Positions 16,435-24,832 of a stretch of DNA of 53,291 nucleotides are shown in pieces. Source of the stretch: Corallococcus sicarius (GTDB taxonomy: Bacteria; Myxococcota; Myxococcia; Myxococcales; Myxococcaceae). The notes beneath the pieces are model-generated. The model saw only the letters and a program-made list of their open reading frames with translations. It was not told the DNA's origin and searched no databases. Position 1 is the stretch's first letter; each line of letters opens with the position of its first letter. The stretch spans positions 1 to 53,291 of the forward strand of contig NZ_RAWG01000024.1 of the NCBI RefSeq assembly GCF_003611735.1. Direction: 5' to 3'. A program made the position numbers and the translations under genes.

Positions 16435-19170
16435 ATGTCGGAGCAGAAGAAGAGCGGGTCGCGGTTTGGCACGTTGAACCTCAAGGGCCTCAAGGAGACG
16501 CAAGGCAGCGGCAACGCCGTGCAGCTCCACGTCCACGGTCCGGGGTGCAACCACGACCACGCGGGCCATGATCATGCCGGCCATGATCATGCCGGCCACA
16601 ACCATGCCGGTCATGACCACGGGCACGCGCACGCACATGGCGACGCCCACGTGCACGGCCCCTCCTGCTCCCATGGCCACGATCATGATCACCACGGGCA
16701 TGACCACCACGGCCATGCCCACTCCCAGCGCGTCATCCGTCCGCCGGCCCACCGTCCGGCGGAAGGGGGCGGCTCGGCGCTCCAGTTGGACCTGGAGGGC
16801 ACGCTGCCGGGAGAGACGGACGAACAGGGCCGCTTCGCGCGACTGGAGGCGGCGCTGGAGTCCCAGCGGGGCATCACCGACGTGCACCTGCGCCGCGACG
16901 CGGGCCACGCGGAGGTGTGCATCCACTACCAGCCGTCGCTGGTGAGCGCCTCGCAGCTCGTGACGCTCGCGCAGCAGATGGGCGGACAGGTGGCGTCGCG
17001 CTACCTGCACCACACCTGGTTCGTGCGCGGGATGGACTCCGCGAACGCGGCCGAGGTCATCGAGCACGCGGTGACCCGGATGCCGGGCGTGCTCACCGCC
17101 AGCGTCGCGTACGCGAGCGAGCGCCTGGTCATCGAGTACGACAAGGAGGAGCTGAAGCTGCCGGAGGTGGAGGCCCGGGTGAAGAAGCTCGGGTATGGGC
17201 TGGAGGTGCCCATGGCGGGCCATGCCTGCTCGCACCACGCGCACGGCGGAGGACTGGCCCCGCTGCTGGAGCTGCCCCTGGTGGTCGCCGCGGGCGTGCT
17301 GCTGGTGGCGGGCTTCGTGGTGGACCACTTCGCGCTGGCCCCGCCGCTGGTCGCCACGGTGCTCTGGGCCCTGTCGATGGCGAGCGGTGGCTTCTTCGCC
17401 ATCAAGGGCTCGGTGCAGTCCATCGCGCAGCTGCGCATCGACATCGAGACGATGATGGTCGTGGCGGCGGTGGGCGCGGCCGTGCTCGGCGCCTGGTTCG
17501 AGGGCGCGTTCCTGCTCTTCCTCTTCAGCGCGGGCCACGCGCTGGAGCACCGGGCCATGGAGAAGGCGCGCCGCTCCATTGAAGCGCTGGGCCAGCTGCG
17601 TCCGGAGGTGGCGCGCGTGCGCCGGGGCTCGGAGGTGGTGGAGGTGCCGGTGGCGGACGTGGCGCGCGGCGAGCTCATCGTCGTGCGTCCCGGCGACCGC
17701 GTGCCCCTGGACGGCATCATCCGCGAGGGCAAGAGTTCGCTGGACCAGGCGGCCATCACCGGGGAGTCCATGCCGGTGGCGCGCAAGCCCGGCGACGAGG
17801 TGTTCTCCGGCACCATCAACTGCGAGGCGGCGCTGGAGGTGGAGGTGACGCGCCTGTCGTCGGAGTCGGTGCTGGCGCGCGTGGTGGACATGGTGGCGCA
17901 GGCGGAGGCGCAGAAGGGCAAGCGGCAGCGCTTCGCCCAGCGCCTGGAGCGCACCGTGGCGCCGCTGGTGATGGTGGCGGCGGTGGTGTTCCCCGTGGTG
18001 CTGGTGCTGACGGGCACGGACGTGAAGGAAGCGGTGCTGCGCGCGGTGGGGCTGCTCGTGGCCGCGTCGCCGTGCGCGCTCGCCATCTCCACGCCGTCCG
18101 CGGTGCTCTCCGCCGTGGCGGCCGCGGCGCGCGGCGGCGTCCTCATCAAGGGTGGCATCTACCTGGAGCTGCTCAGCGGCATCCGCGCCATCGCCTTCGA
18201 CAAGACGGGCACGCTCACCGTGGGGCGGCCCCGGCTGCTCACCACCTGGGCCGCGCCGGGCGTGACGCGCGAGGAGTTGCTCGGCACCGCCGCGAGCGTG
18301 GAGGCACTGTCCGCGCACCCGCTGGCCAAGGCGGTGGTGGACGGCGCCGCCGAGGCGCGCGTCACCGTGCCGGTGGGCCGCGACCTGGAGGCCATCCACG
18401 GCCAGGGCATCCGCGCGAAGGTGGGCGACGACGCGGTGGACGTGGGCAGCCTGGCGCTCTTCGCGGGCGAGACGGTCCCCCCGGACGTCTCCGCGGAGGT
18501 GACGCGGCTGGAGGAGGCGGGCCAGACGACGATGGTGGTGCGCCGCGCGGGCCGCTACCTGGGCGTGCTGGGCGTGGCGGACACGCTGCGGGGCGGCGCA
18601 CGTCAGGTGGTGCAGGACCTCAAGGCGGGCGGCATCGAGCGCACGGTGATGCTGTCGGGTGACAACGCGCGCGTGGCCCAGTCCATCGCCACGCAGGTGG
18701 GCCTGGACGAGGCGAAGGCTCCGCTGATGCCCGCGGACAAGGTCACCGCCGTGAAGGAGATGGGCCGCACCCACGCGGTGGCCATGGTGGGCGACGGCGT
18801 CAACGACGCGCCCGCGCTGGCCGCCGCCGCAGTGGGCGTGGCCATGGGCGGCGCCGGCTCCGACGCGGCGCTGGAGACGGCGGACGTGGTGCTGATGAGC
18901 GACGACCTGGCGAAGCTGCCCTTCGCGCTGGAGCTGTCGCGCAAGGCCACGGCCGTGATGAAGCAGAACCTGGTCATCGCGCTGGGCGTCAGCGCCGTGC
19001 TCGTCGTCGCCGCCGTGCTGGGCCTGACGAAGATCAGCCAGGCCGTCGTGCTGCATGAAGGCAGCACGCTGGTCGTCGTGTTCAACGGCCTGCGCCTGCT
19101 CGCCTACCGGCCGAAGACGCAGGCCCCGCCGCCCCAGCCGGCCACGGGGCCGCAGCCCGCCGCCGGTTAG
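16435..19170 (+). CDS. P1B-4-type heavy-metal-transporting ATPase with His-rich N-terminus
   Basis: 911 aa. Exports a divalent transition metal across the inner membrane with ATP. Residues about 32-98 are an extremely His-rich metal-binding tail (repeats of GHDHA). Two HMA-like folds follow, but both lack the CxxC metal site. The transport core has S545-P546-C547 in the sixth-helix region, the phosphorylation site DKTGT (D589) and GDGVNDAPA. HEGST (874-878) lies in the last helix. The SPC plus HEG(G/S)T combination is the hallmark of the P1B-4 subgroup (Co, Zn or Fe(II) exporters such as CoaT, CtpD and PfeT) rather than of CPC-type Cu or Zn/Cd pumps. It follows the vWA genes by 18 bases. Confidence 0.93.
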   Translation: MSEQKKSGSRFGTLNLKGLKETQGSGNAVQLHVHGPGCNHDHAGHDHAGHDHAGHNHAGHDHGHAHAHGDAHVHGPSCSHGHDHDHHGHDHHGHAHSQRVIRPPAHRPAEGGGSALQLDLEGTLPGETDEQGRFARLEAALESQRGITDVHLRRDAGHAEVCIHYQPSLVSASQLVTLAQQMGGQVASRYLHHTWFVRGMDSANAAEVIEHAVTRMPGVLTASVAYASERLVIEYDKEELKLPEVEARVKKLGYGLEVPMAGHACSHHAHGGGLAPLLELPLVVAAGVLLVAGFVVDHFALAPPLVATVLWALSMASGGFFAIKGSVQSIAQLRIDIETMMVVAAVGAAVLGAWFEGAFLLFLFSAGHALEHRAMEKARRSIEALGQLRPEVARVRRGSEVVEVPVADVARGELIVVRPGDRVPLDGIIREGKSSLDQAAITGESMPVARKPGDEVFSGTINCEAALEVEVTRLSSESVLARVVDMVAQAEAQKGKRQRFAQRLERTVAPLVMVAAVVFPVVLVLTGTDVKEAVLRAVGLLVAASPCALAISTPSAVLSAVAAAARGGVLIKGGIYLELLSGIRAIAFDKTGTLTVGRPRLLTTWAAPGVTREELLGTAASVEALSAHPLAKAVVDGAAEARVTVPVGRDLEAIHGQGIRAKVGDDAVDVGSLALFAGETVPPDVSAEVTRLEEAGQTTMVVRRAGRYLGVLGVADTLRGGARQVVQDLKAGGIERTVMLSGDNARVAQSIATQVGLDEAKAPLMPADKVTAVKEMGRTHAVAMVGDGVNDAPALAAAAVGVAMGGAGSDAALETADVVLMSDDLAKLPFALELSRKATAVMKQNLVIALGVSAVLVVAAVLGLTKISQAVVLHEGSTLVVVFNGLRLLAYRPKTQAPPPQPATGPQPAAG

Positions 19171-19186
19171 TGTCCTGACGCCCTAG
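19170..19186 (-). repeat. 17-bp inverted repeat, right copy
   Basis: GTGTCCTGACGCCCTAG, the exact reverse complement of 16413-16429. Its first base is the last base of the ATPase stop codon, so the two copies frame the ATPase gene almost to the base. Confidence 0.9.
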
Positions 19187-19187
19187 C

Positions 19188-19234
19188 CAGCCCGCGTCAT
19201 GCTTGGGATGGCAACTTCCCAAGCGGCCGGGCTG
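19188..19234 (+). terminator. Two-tier stem-loop after the metal ATPase gene
   Basis: An inner perfect 8-bp stem, GCTTGGGA (19201-19208) with TCCCAAGC (19217-19224), sits inside an outer 7-bp stem, CAGCCCG (19188-19194) with CGGGCTG (19228-19234). There is no T-tract, but this is the strongest hairpin in the area and it closes the operon. Confidence 0.55.
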
Positions 19235-19314
19235 ACCTGAAATGGATGTACGCAGCGCGTCGCGACGGTGTGGAGACAGGTGCCGCGCGTTGGACATGGC
19301 ATGGTGGTGCAGCC

Positions 19315-20727
19315 ATGTCCGTCAGCGTCTTCGACCTCTTCAAGATTGGTATCGGTCCCTCCAGTTCCCACACCGTGGGGCCCATGCGCGCCGCGCGCAT
19401 GTTCGTGGTGGGGCTCGCGGATGCGGGCCTCCTGGAGCGCGTGACGCGGCTGAAGGTGGAGCTGTTCGGCTCCCTGGGCGCGACGGGCAAGGGCCACGGC
19501 AGCGACAAGGCGGTGCTCCTGGGCCTGCGCGGTGAGACGCCCGAGGACGTGAACGTGGAGCAGGCGGCGTCGCTCGTCTCGCACTGGCGCGTGGAGGGGC
19601 GCGTGTCGCTGCTCCAGCGGCTGGTCATCCCCTTCCGCGACGGCGAGCACCTGGTGATGCACAAGCGCAAGGTGCTGCCCTACCACCCCAACGGCATGCG
19701 CTTCACCGCGTTCAACGAGGGCGGGGAGACGCTGGCGTCGCGCCTGTACTACTCCGTGGGCGGCGGCTTCGTGGTGGACGAGCAGGCGGCGGCGGGACAG
19801 GACCCGCTGCGCGAGGAGCCGCTCCGGCTGCCCCTGCCCTTCAAGTCCGCGGAGGAGCTGCTCGCGCACTGCGAGCGCGAGCGGCAGCCCATCAGCACGG
19901 TGATGCTGCGCAACGAGCTGGTGTCGCACAGCGAGGAGGACATCCGCGCGCGGCTGTTGCGCATCTGGGACGTGATGCAGGCGTGCGTGGTGCGCGGGTG
20001 CACGACGGGCGGCATCCTCCCCGGCGGCCTCAAGGTGGAGCGCCGCGCGGCGGCGATGTACCAGCGGCTCATGAGCCGGCCGGAAGCGGGGCTCACCAAT
20101 CCGCTGACGGTGCTGGACTGGGTGAACCTGTACGCGCTCGCGGTGAACGAGGAGAACGCGGCGGGCGGGCGCGTCGTCACCGCGCCCACCAATGGCGCGG
20201 CGGGCATCATCCCCGCGGTGCTGCACTACTACTGGCGCTTCGTGCCGGGGGCGAACGCGGACGGCGTGGTGCGCTTCCTGCTCACGGCGGGCGCCATTGG
20301 CGCGCTCTACAAGGAGAACGCCTCCATCAGCGGCGCGGAGGTGGGCTGCCAGGGCGAGGTGGGCAGCGCGTGCTCCATGGCCGCGGGCGCGCTCACGGAG
20401 GTGCTGGGCGGCACGCCGCTCCAGGTGGAGAACGCGGCGGAGATCGCCATGGAGCACAACCTGGGCCTCACCTGCGACCCCATTGGCGGGCTGGTGCAGG
20501 TGCCGTGCATCGAGCGCAACGCGATGGCGTCCGTGAAGGCCATCAACGCCATGCGCATGGCGATGTCCGGCGACGGGCGGCACTTCGTCAGCCTGGACAA
20601 GGTCATCAAGACGATGCGCGACACCGGCCGCGACATGAAGGACAAGTACAAGGAGACCTCGCGCGGAGGCCTCGCGGTGAACGTCCTGGAGGTCGCGAAC
20701 CTCAGCGTCGGCCTGCCGGAGTGCTGA
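19315..20727 (+). CDS. sdaA: L-serine ammonia-lyase (single-chain iron-sulfur type)
   Basis: 470 aa from the ATG at 19315. Deaminates L-serine to pyruvate and ammonia in the cytosol, using a [4Fe-4S] cluster rather than PLP. The N-terminal beta domain begins with [19 protein letters not shown], the family signature. The alpha domain has [13 protein letters not shown] and the cluster-region cysteines in [15 protein letters not shown] and [18 protein letters not shown]. Length and domain order match the fused alpha/beta enzyme of Gram-negative bacteria. It is monocistronic, between the hairpin at 19188-19234 and a convergent kinase gene. Confidence 0.95.
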   Translation: MSVSVFDLFKIGIGPSSSHTVGPMRAARMFVVGLADAGLLERVTRLKVELFGSLGATGKGHGSDKAVLLGLRGETPEDVNVEQAASLVSHWRVEGRVSLLQRLVIPFRDGEHLVMHKRKVLPYHPNGMRFTAFNEGGETLASRLYYSVGGGFVVDEQAAAGQDPLREEPLRLPLPFKSAEELLAHCERERQPISTVMLRNELVSHSEEDIRARLLRIWDVMQACVVRGCTTGGILPGGLKVERRAAAMYQRLMSRPEAGLTNPLTVLDWVNLYALAVNEENAAGGRVVTAPTNGAAGIIPAVLHYYWRFVPGANADGVVRFLLTAGAIGALYKENASISGAEVGCQGEVGSACSMAAGALTEVLGGTPLQVENAAEIAMEHNLGLTCDPIGGLVQVPCIERNAMASVKAINAMRMAMSGDGRHFVSLDKVIKTMRDTGRDMKDKYKETSRGGLAVNVLEVANLSVGLPEC

Positions 20728-20768
20728 GGCTCACGAAACCTTCGAGGTCTTGAGGCCTACCCCGGGGC

Positions 20769-23600
20769 CTACCGACGACGCTTGCCGCGCACCGCTGACA
20801 CCGGGACGACCTTCGCCGCGGGCGCGGGCCGGGCCTGGAGCCAGGCCTCCACCGCCTTCGCCTGCTCCGCGCGGCCCGCGGACGTGAAGCGCGCCTGCGC
20901 CTGCGCCGCCGCGTCGCGCGCCTCCTGCTCCTCGCCTTCCTGCCACAGCGCCTGGGCGAGCGCGAAGCCGGACTCGCCCAGCGAGTCCTCCTGCGCGTCC
21001 TTGAACGTCAGCGCCTGCTTCAGCGGCGCCACCGCGTCGTGCGTGCGGCCCATGCCCAAGAGCGCCTGCCCCACGCCGTCCAGCGAGTACTGGAGCAGTT
21101 CGTCCTCCGGCCCCAGCTTCGCCTGCTTCACGGCGAGCGCCTCCTCGTAGTCCTTGAGCGCCTCCGGGTAGCGCTTGAGCGCGAGCAGGCTCATGCCCTC
21201 CTCGTCCAGCGCCTCCGCCAGCTTCACGTGCGCGGGCCCCAGCAGCGTGCGGTGGATGGAGACGGACACCCTCGCGTGCTCCAGCGCGCCGGCGAAGTCC
21301 TTCTGCTCGCGCAGCGCCATGGACAGCGCCTGGTGCCGCCGCGCGGTGTCCAGGTGCACGGGCCCCAGCGCTCCTTCCGTCTGCTGGAGCGCGTCCTTCA
21401 GCACCTTCACGGCCTCCGCGGACGCGCCCGTCTCCAGCAGCGTGCGCCCCAGCGTGAACGTCACGCGCGCCCGCTTGGGGTGCCCTTCCGGCAGCGCCTT
21501 CGCGAGCAAACCGGACGCCTTCTCCAGCAGGGCGCGCGCCTCGTCGGGGTGGTCCTGCATCAGCGCCAGGTTCGCCTGGTTCACCTTCAGGTCGCTCTCC
21601 AGCACCGGGTCCCCGCCCAGGCGCTGGAGCGTCGCGTTGCCCAGCCGGCCCCAGCGCTGGGCCAGCTCGTACTTCTCCCGCTCGCCGTCCACGTAGAGGA
21701 GCTTGTTCATCACGGACACGGCCAGCCGGTCCGCGCGGCCGGCCTCCGCGTCATAGACGGCCTGCTCCAGCACCGCGCCGCCCGCGACCTTGTCGCCCAG
21801 CGCCGCCTGCGCCCAGCCGAGGTGGAAGCGCAGCTCCGCCACCAGCGGCAGGTAGCCCGTCGCCACCACGCGCGCCTCCGCCTGCTTCGCCAGCTCCAGG
21901 GCCTTGGGTAGGCGGCTCGTGTCGATGCGCGCCTTCACCTCCGCCAGCTGGCCTTCCAGTGCGTCCAGCTCCGCGCGCTTCGCGGGGTCCGCGGGCCGGG
22001 GCTGCACCTCCGACAGGGCCTCCACGTCCGCGCAGTCCCCCGGAGCGGGCAGCGCGTAGGCCGCGTCCAGCGCCTTGTCCACGAGCGCCGCGTCCGCCGT
22101 CTGGAGCGTGCCCACGAGCGCGCCCAGGTCCTTGCGCCGCCGCTCCAGGCACACGAAGCGCTGGGACAGGAGCGCCTCCGTCTGCACCTCGCGCACCCGC
22201 GTGTCCTCGCACGCGGTGGTGTGCTGCTTCGCCCACTCCGCGCCGTAGCCGTCCAGCACGTCCCCCACCCGGCGGGCCATGTCCTGGGCCACCGGGCTCT
22301 TCGTCGCGAGGAAGGCCTGCGTCACCTTCTCACGGGCCTCCGCGCCCCAGCGCTCCGACACCAGCGCTTCCGCGCCGGCGCACGCCTGCGAGCGCGACCA
22401 CACCACTCCGCCCGCCACGCCCAGCACCACGGAGGCCGCCACCGCCGCGCCCACGCGCCGGTTGCGCAGGGCCCGCCGCTCGCGCTGCCCCAGCGCGTCC
22501 AGCAGCGCCTCCATGGAGCGGAAGCGGTCCCGAGGCTCCAACGAGAGGCCCTTCATCAGCGCGCGGCGCACCCAGCCGGGCACCTTCGTGTCCTTGGGCG
22601 GCTCCAGGATGGGCGACGGCGGCAGCACCTGCACCGCCGCGGCCTGCGTCACGCCCGGGTCCCCGTCCTCCAGCGGCCCGCCCTGGGGCCGCATCTGCGA
22701 GGCAACCCGCGACAGCTCGTCCGGGTCGAAGGGGCGGATGCCATACAACGCGCGGTACAGCGCCGCGCAGAAGCTGAATTGATCCGAGCGCGAGTCCAGC
22801 AGCTCCCCGCGGAACTGCTCCGGCGACATATAGGCGGGCGTCCCCATCACCAGCCCCGCCTGCGTCAGCTGCGAGTCGAGCAGCGACTCGTCCCGCACGG
22901 GCCGCGGCCGCTCGCGGACGTCGACGTCGCCGTCCTCCTCGTCGTCGTCCACCTCGCCCATGGGCCGCGCGAGGCCGAAGTCGGTGACGTAGACGCGCCC
23001 GTCCTTGCCCACCAGCACGTTGGCCGGCTTGAAGTCGCGGTGCACCAGCCCCGCCACGTGGGCGGCCTCCAGGCCCCGGCCCGCCGCCAGGTACTTGTCC
23101 AAGAGCTCCTGCCACGTCCGGGGCCGCGCCTTCGTCCAGTCCCGCAGCGTGCCGCCGTCCACCAGCGCCATCGCCACGTAGATCTGGCTGTCCCACTGCC
23201 CCACCTCGAAGACGGGGATGACGTTGGGGTGGGAGATGCGCGCCATGGCCTGCGCCTCGCGCAACAGCCGCGCCCGCCCCTGCTCCAGGTCCTCGTGGCC
23301 GCCCTTCACCCGCAGGAGCTTCAGCGCCACCTTGCGGTCCAGGTCCGGATCATAGGCGGCGTACACCACCCCCATGCCCCCCTGCCCCAGCACCTTCAGC
23401 GGCAGGAAGCGGCCCACCTGCCGCGACGACAGCCGCTGCGACTCGCGGCCCGCGCCCACCGAGGGCGTGCTCTCCGACTCCCGCCGCCCCGTCCCAGCCG
23501 CGCCACCGCGACCCGTACCGTAGGATTCCCGCGAGGCTGAAACGCGCGGTGCGGAGCCGGGGGCCGAAGCCCCGTCATCCCTGTCATTCCGGTTCGCCAT
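20769..23600 (-). CDS. Transmembrane Ser/Thr protein kinase with TPR-like repeats
   Basis: 943 aa from the ATG at 23600 (MANRNDRDD); a longer frame to 23675 has no better start. A disordered N-terminus (1-60) precedes a kinase domain (about 64-370): GQGGMG loop, K94 in VALKLL, HRDFKPAN and intact DFG, so it should be active. A transmembrane segment VAASVVLGVAGGVVW follows. The C-terminal half is helical with TPR-like repeats (KRYPEALKDYEEALAVKQ, ALEHARVSVSIHRTLLG) that probably bind proteins or a ligand. This is a common myxobacterial receptor-kinase design. The target is unknown; the only neighbour sharing its promoter region is the divergent C39-like gene. Confidence 0.92.
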   Translation of the reverse strand: MANRNDRDDGASAPGSAPRVSASRESYGTGRGGAAGTGRRESESTPSVGAGRESQRLSSRQVGRFLPLKVLGQGGMGVVYAAYDPDLDRKVALKLLRVKGGHEDLEQGRARLLREAQAMARISHPNVIPVFEVGQWDSQIYVAMALVDGGTLRDWTKARPRTWQELLDKYLAAGRGLEAAHVAGLVHRDFKPANVLVGKDGRVYVTDFGLARPMGEVDDDEEDGDVDVRERPRPVRDESLLDSQLTQAGLVMGTPAYMSPEQFRGELLDSRSDQFSFCAALYRALYGIRPFDPDELSRVASQMRPQGGPLEDGDPGVTQAAAVQVLPPSPILEPPKDTKVPGWVRRALMKGLSLEPRDRFRSMEALLDALGQRERRALRNRRVGAAVAASVVLGVAGGVVWSRSQACAGAEALVSERWGAEAREKVTQAFLATKSPVAQDMARRVGDVLDGYGAEWAKQHTTACEDTRVREVQTEALLSQRFVCLERRRKDLGALVGTLQTADAALVDKALDAAYALPAPGDCADVEALSEVQPRPADPAKRAELDALEGQLAEVKARIDTSRLPKALELAKQAEARVVATGYLPLVAELRFHLGWAQAALGDKVAGGAVLEQAVYDAEAGRADRLAVSVMNKLLYVDGEREKYELAQRWGRLGNATLQRLGGDPVLESDLKVNQANLALMQDHPDEARALLEKASGLLAKALPEGHPKRARVTFTLGRTLLETGASAEAVKVLKDALQQTEGALGPVHLDTARRHQALSMALREQKDFAGALEHARVSVSIHRTLLGPAHVKLAEALDEEGMSLLALKRYPEALKDYEEALAVKQAKLGPEDELLQYSLDGVGQALLGMGRTHDAVAPLKQALTFKDAQEDSLGESGFALAQALWQEGEEQEARDAAAQAQARFTSAGRAEQAKAVEAWLQARPAPAAKVVPVSAVRGKRRR

Positions 23601-23699
23601 GGGTCCAGTGTACCCCTCATTCTTGGATCCCCTGTTTCTCTGCCCGGACGCCTGCCCGGTTGCGTCGGAAATCACGCGCTCTCTTCAGATCCTGGAATT

Positions 23700-23724
23700 C
23701 GGACGCAACCTCCGGAGTCGTCCG
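23700..23724. promoter_or_regulatory. Inverted repeat in divergent promoter region
   Basis: CGGACG (23700-23705) and CGTCCG (23719-23724) surround a CCGGA-containing spacer, between the kinase gene and the C39-like gene. More CGGACG-like hexamers lie nearby (around 23645). A regulator-binding site is possible but unproven. Confidence 0.25.
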
Positions 23725-23766
23725 TAGATAATTGGAGCAGACCACGGAAGAAACAGGGGACCACCC

Positions 23767-24777
23767 ATGGGCTTCAATATCGGCTCGCAGATCGACTCGG
23801 TCATGGCGCGGGTGCGGAAGGCGACGGAGCAGGTCCGGACGAACATGGCCGCGGCCGCCCAGTCCGTGAAGGAGCCGCTCGCGGACGCCTCGAACGCGAA
23901 GCCGCTGGACGTGTACCAGGGCGTCTACCTGGACTCCTTCGAGCCCGAGCGCGCCGCGAAGAAGGGCCTGGTGGAGCTGGCGGCGCCGCCCCCTCCGGGT
24001 TCGACCGCGCCCCCCAGTGGCATGCCCGTCAACCAGGCGGAGCAGGCGCAGCAGGAGAATGGCTGGAAGTCCACGCAGCCCACCGTCGTGCAGACCAGCA
24101 AGACGGGCTGCGCGGAGGCCGCCCTCACCTTCCTGGAGCAGTCCGACAGCGAGGCCCCGGCGCCGCTCACGCAGCAGCAGGCCCAGGAGCAGGTGCGCAA
24201 CAAGGCGGACACCCTCGCGACCTCCCCCTCGGGCGTGAAGGAGCAGGGCGTCGACGTGAACCTGACCAACGGCGCGACGCCCGCCGAGATGGGCGCCGTC
24301 CTGGGCTCCATGGGCATCGCCGTCACGCGCAGCTCCGCGGAATGCAACACGAGGATGCTGAGCAACGCCCTCAACAAGGGGGAGCTTGCGCTGGCGCAGG
24401 TGGACTCCAACGCGCTGCTCAACACGACGCTGGATCCAGACAAGCAGAACCAGGAGCCCGGCGAGCTGCACTGGATCACCATCGACGGCATCAACCCGGG
24501 CTTGACGGACAGCGCGGACGACGACCTCTACCACGTGCGCGACCCCGTCAACGGGGCCTACTGGATGACGGCCGCGGACCTGAAGAAGTGTGTCTCCTCC
24601 GCGAAGGAGAATCACGACGGCGGCGGCGTGATGACGATCCAGAAGGAGAAGGACCGCAAGACCAAGACGCCGGAGCAGCTGGAGGCGCTGGCCCAGCGCA
24701 ACGTGGAGCGCGCCAACGTGCTCGGCAAGGGCAACGGCGGCGCCAGCCGGCGCGCGAGCATCGCCGAGTCCAGCTAG
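23767..24777 (+). CDS. C39/papain-like cysteine peptidase candidate
   Basis: 336 aa; an AGGGGA ribosome site is just upstream. I do not recognise a named family. The arrangement fits a papain-like (C39-type) fold: a Gln (Q109) then C115 in KTGCAEAAL at the start of a helix, H235 in ELHWITIDG and D259 in HVRDPVNG, with a peptidase-like ending WMTAADLKK. The first 100 residues are Ala/Pro-rich and poorly conserved-looking. There is no signal peptide. The protein could be a protease that modifies peptides or proteins in or outside the cell. It shares a divergent promoter region with the TPR kinase. The catalytic assignment is inferred from spacing and local context only. Confidence 0.55.
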   Translation: MGFNIGSQIDSVMARVRKATEQVRTNMAAAAQSVKEPLADASNAKPLDVYQGVYLDSFEPERAAKKGLVELAAPPPPGSTAPPSGMPVNQAEQAQQENGWKSTQPTVVQTSKTGCAEAALTFLEQSDSEAPAPLTQQQAQEQVRNKADTLATSPSGVKEQGVDVNLTNGATPAEMGAVLGSMGIAVTRSSAECNTRMLSNALNKGELALAQVDSNALLNTTLDPDKQNQEPGELHWITIDGINPGLTDSADDDLYHVRDPVNGAYWMTAADLKKCVSSAKENHDGGGVMTIQKEKDRKTKTPEQLEALAQRNVERANVLGKGNGGASRRASIAESS

Positions 24778-24832
24778 GCCGCCAGAAGCCCCCCGGGCCT
24801 TCACTGCCCGGGGGCGCTGACAACCTCCGCGA

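Noticed and set aside
16560-16730. CATGATCATGCC-type repeats considered as a DNA-level repeat element
   Set aside because: They are the codons of the His-rich metal-binding tail of the ATPase.
16393-19056. Antisense open frame of 887 codons opposite the metal ATPase
   Set aside because: Composition is typical of reverse reading of a high-GC gene; the plus strand encodes all P-type ATPase motifs.
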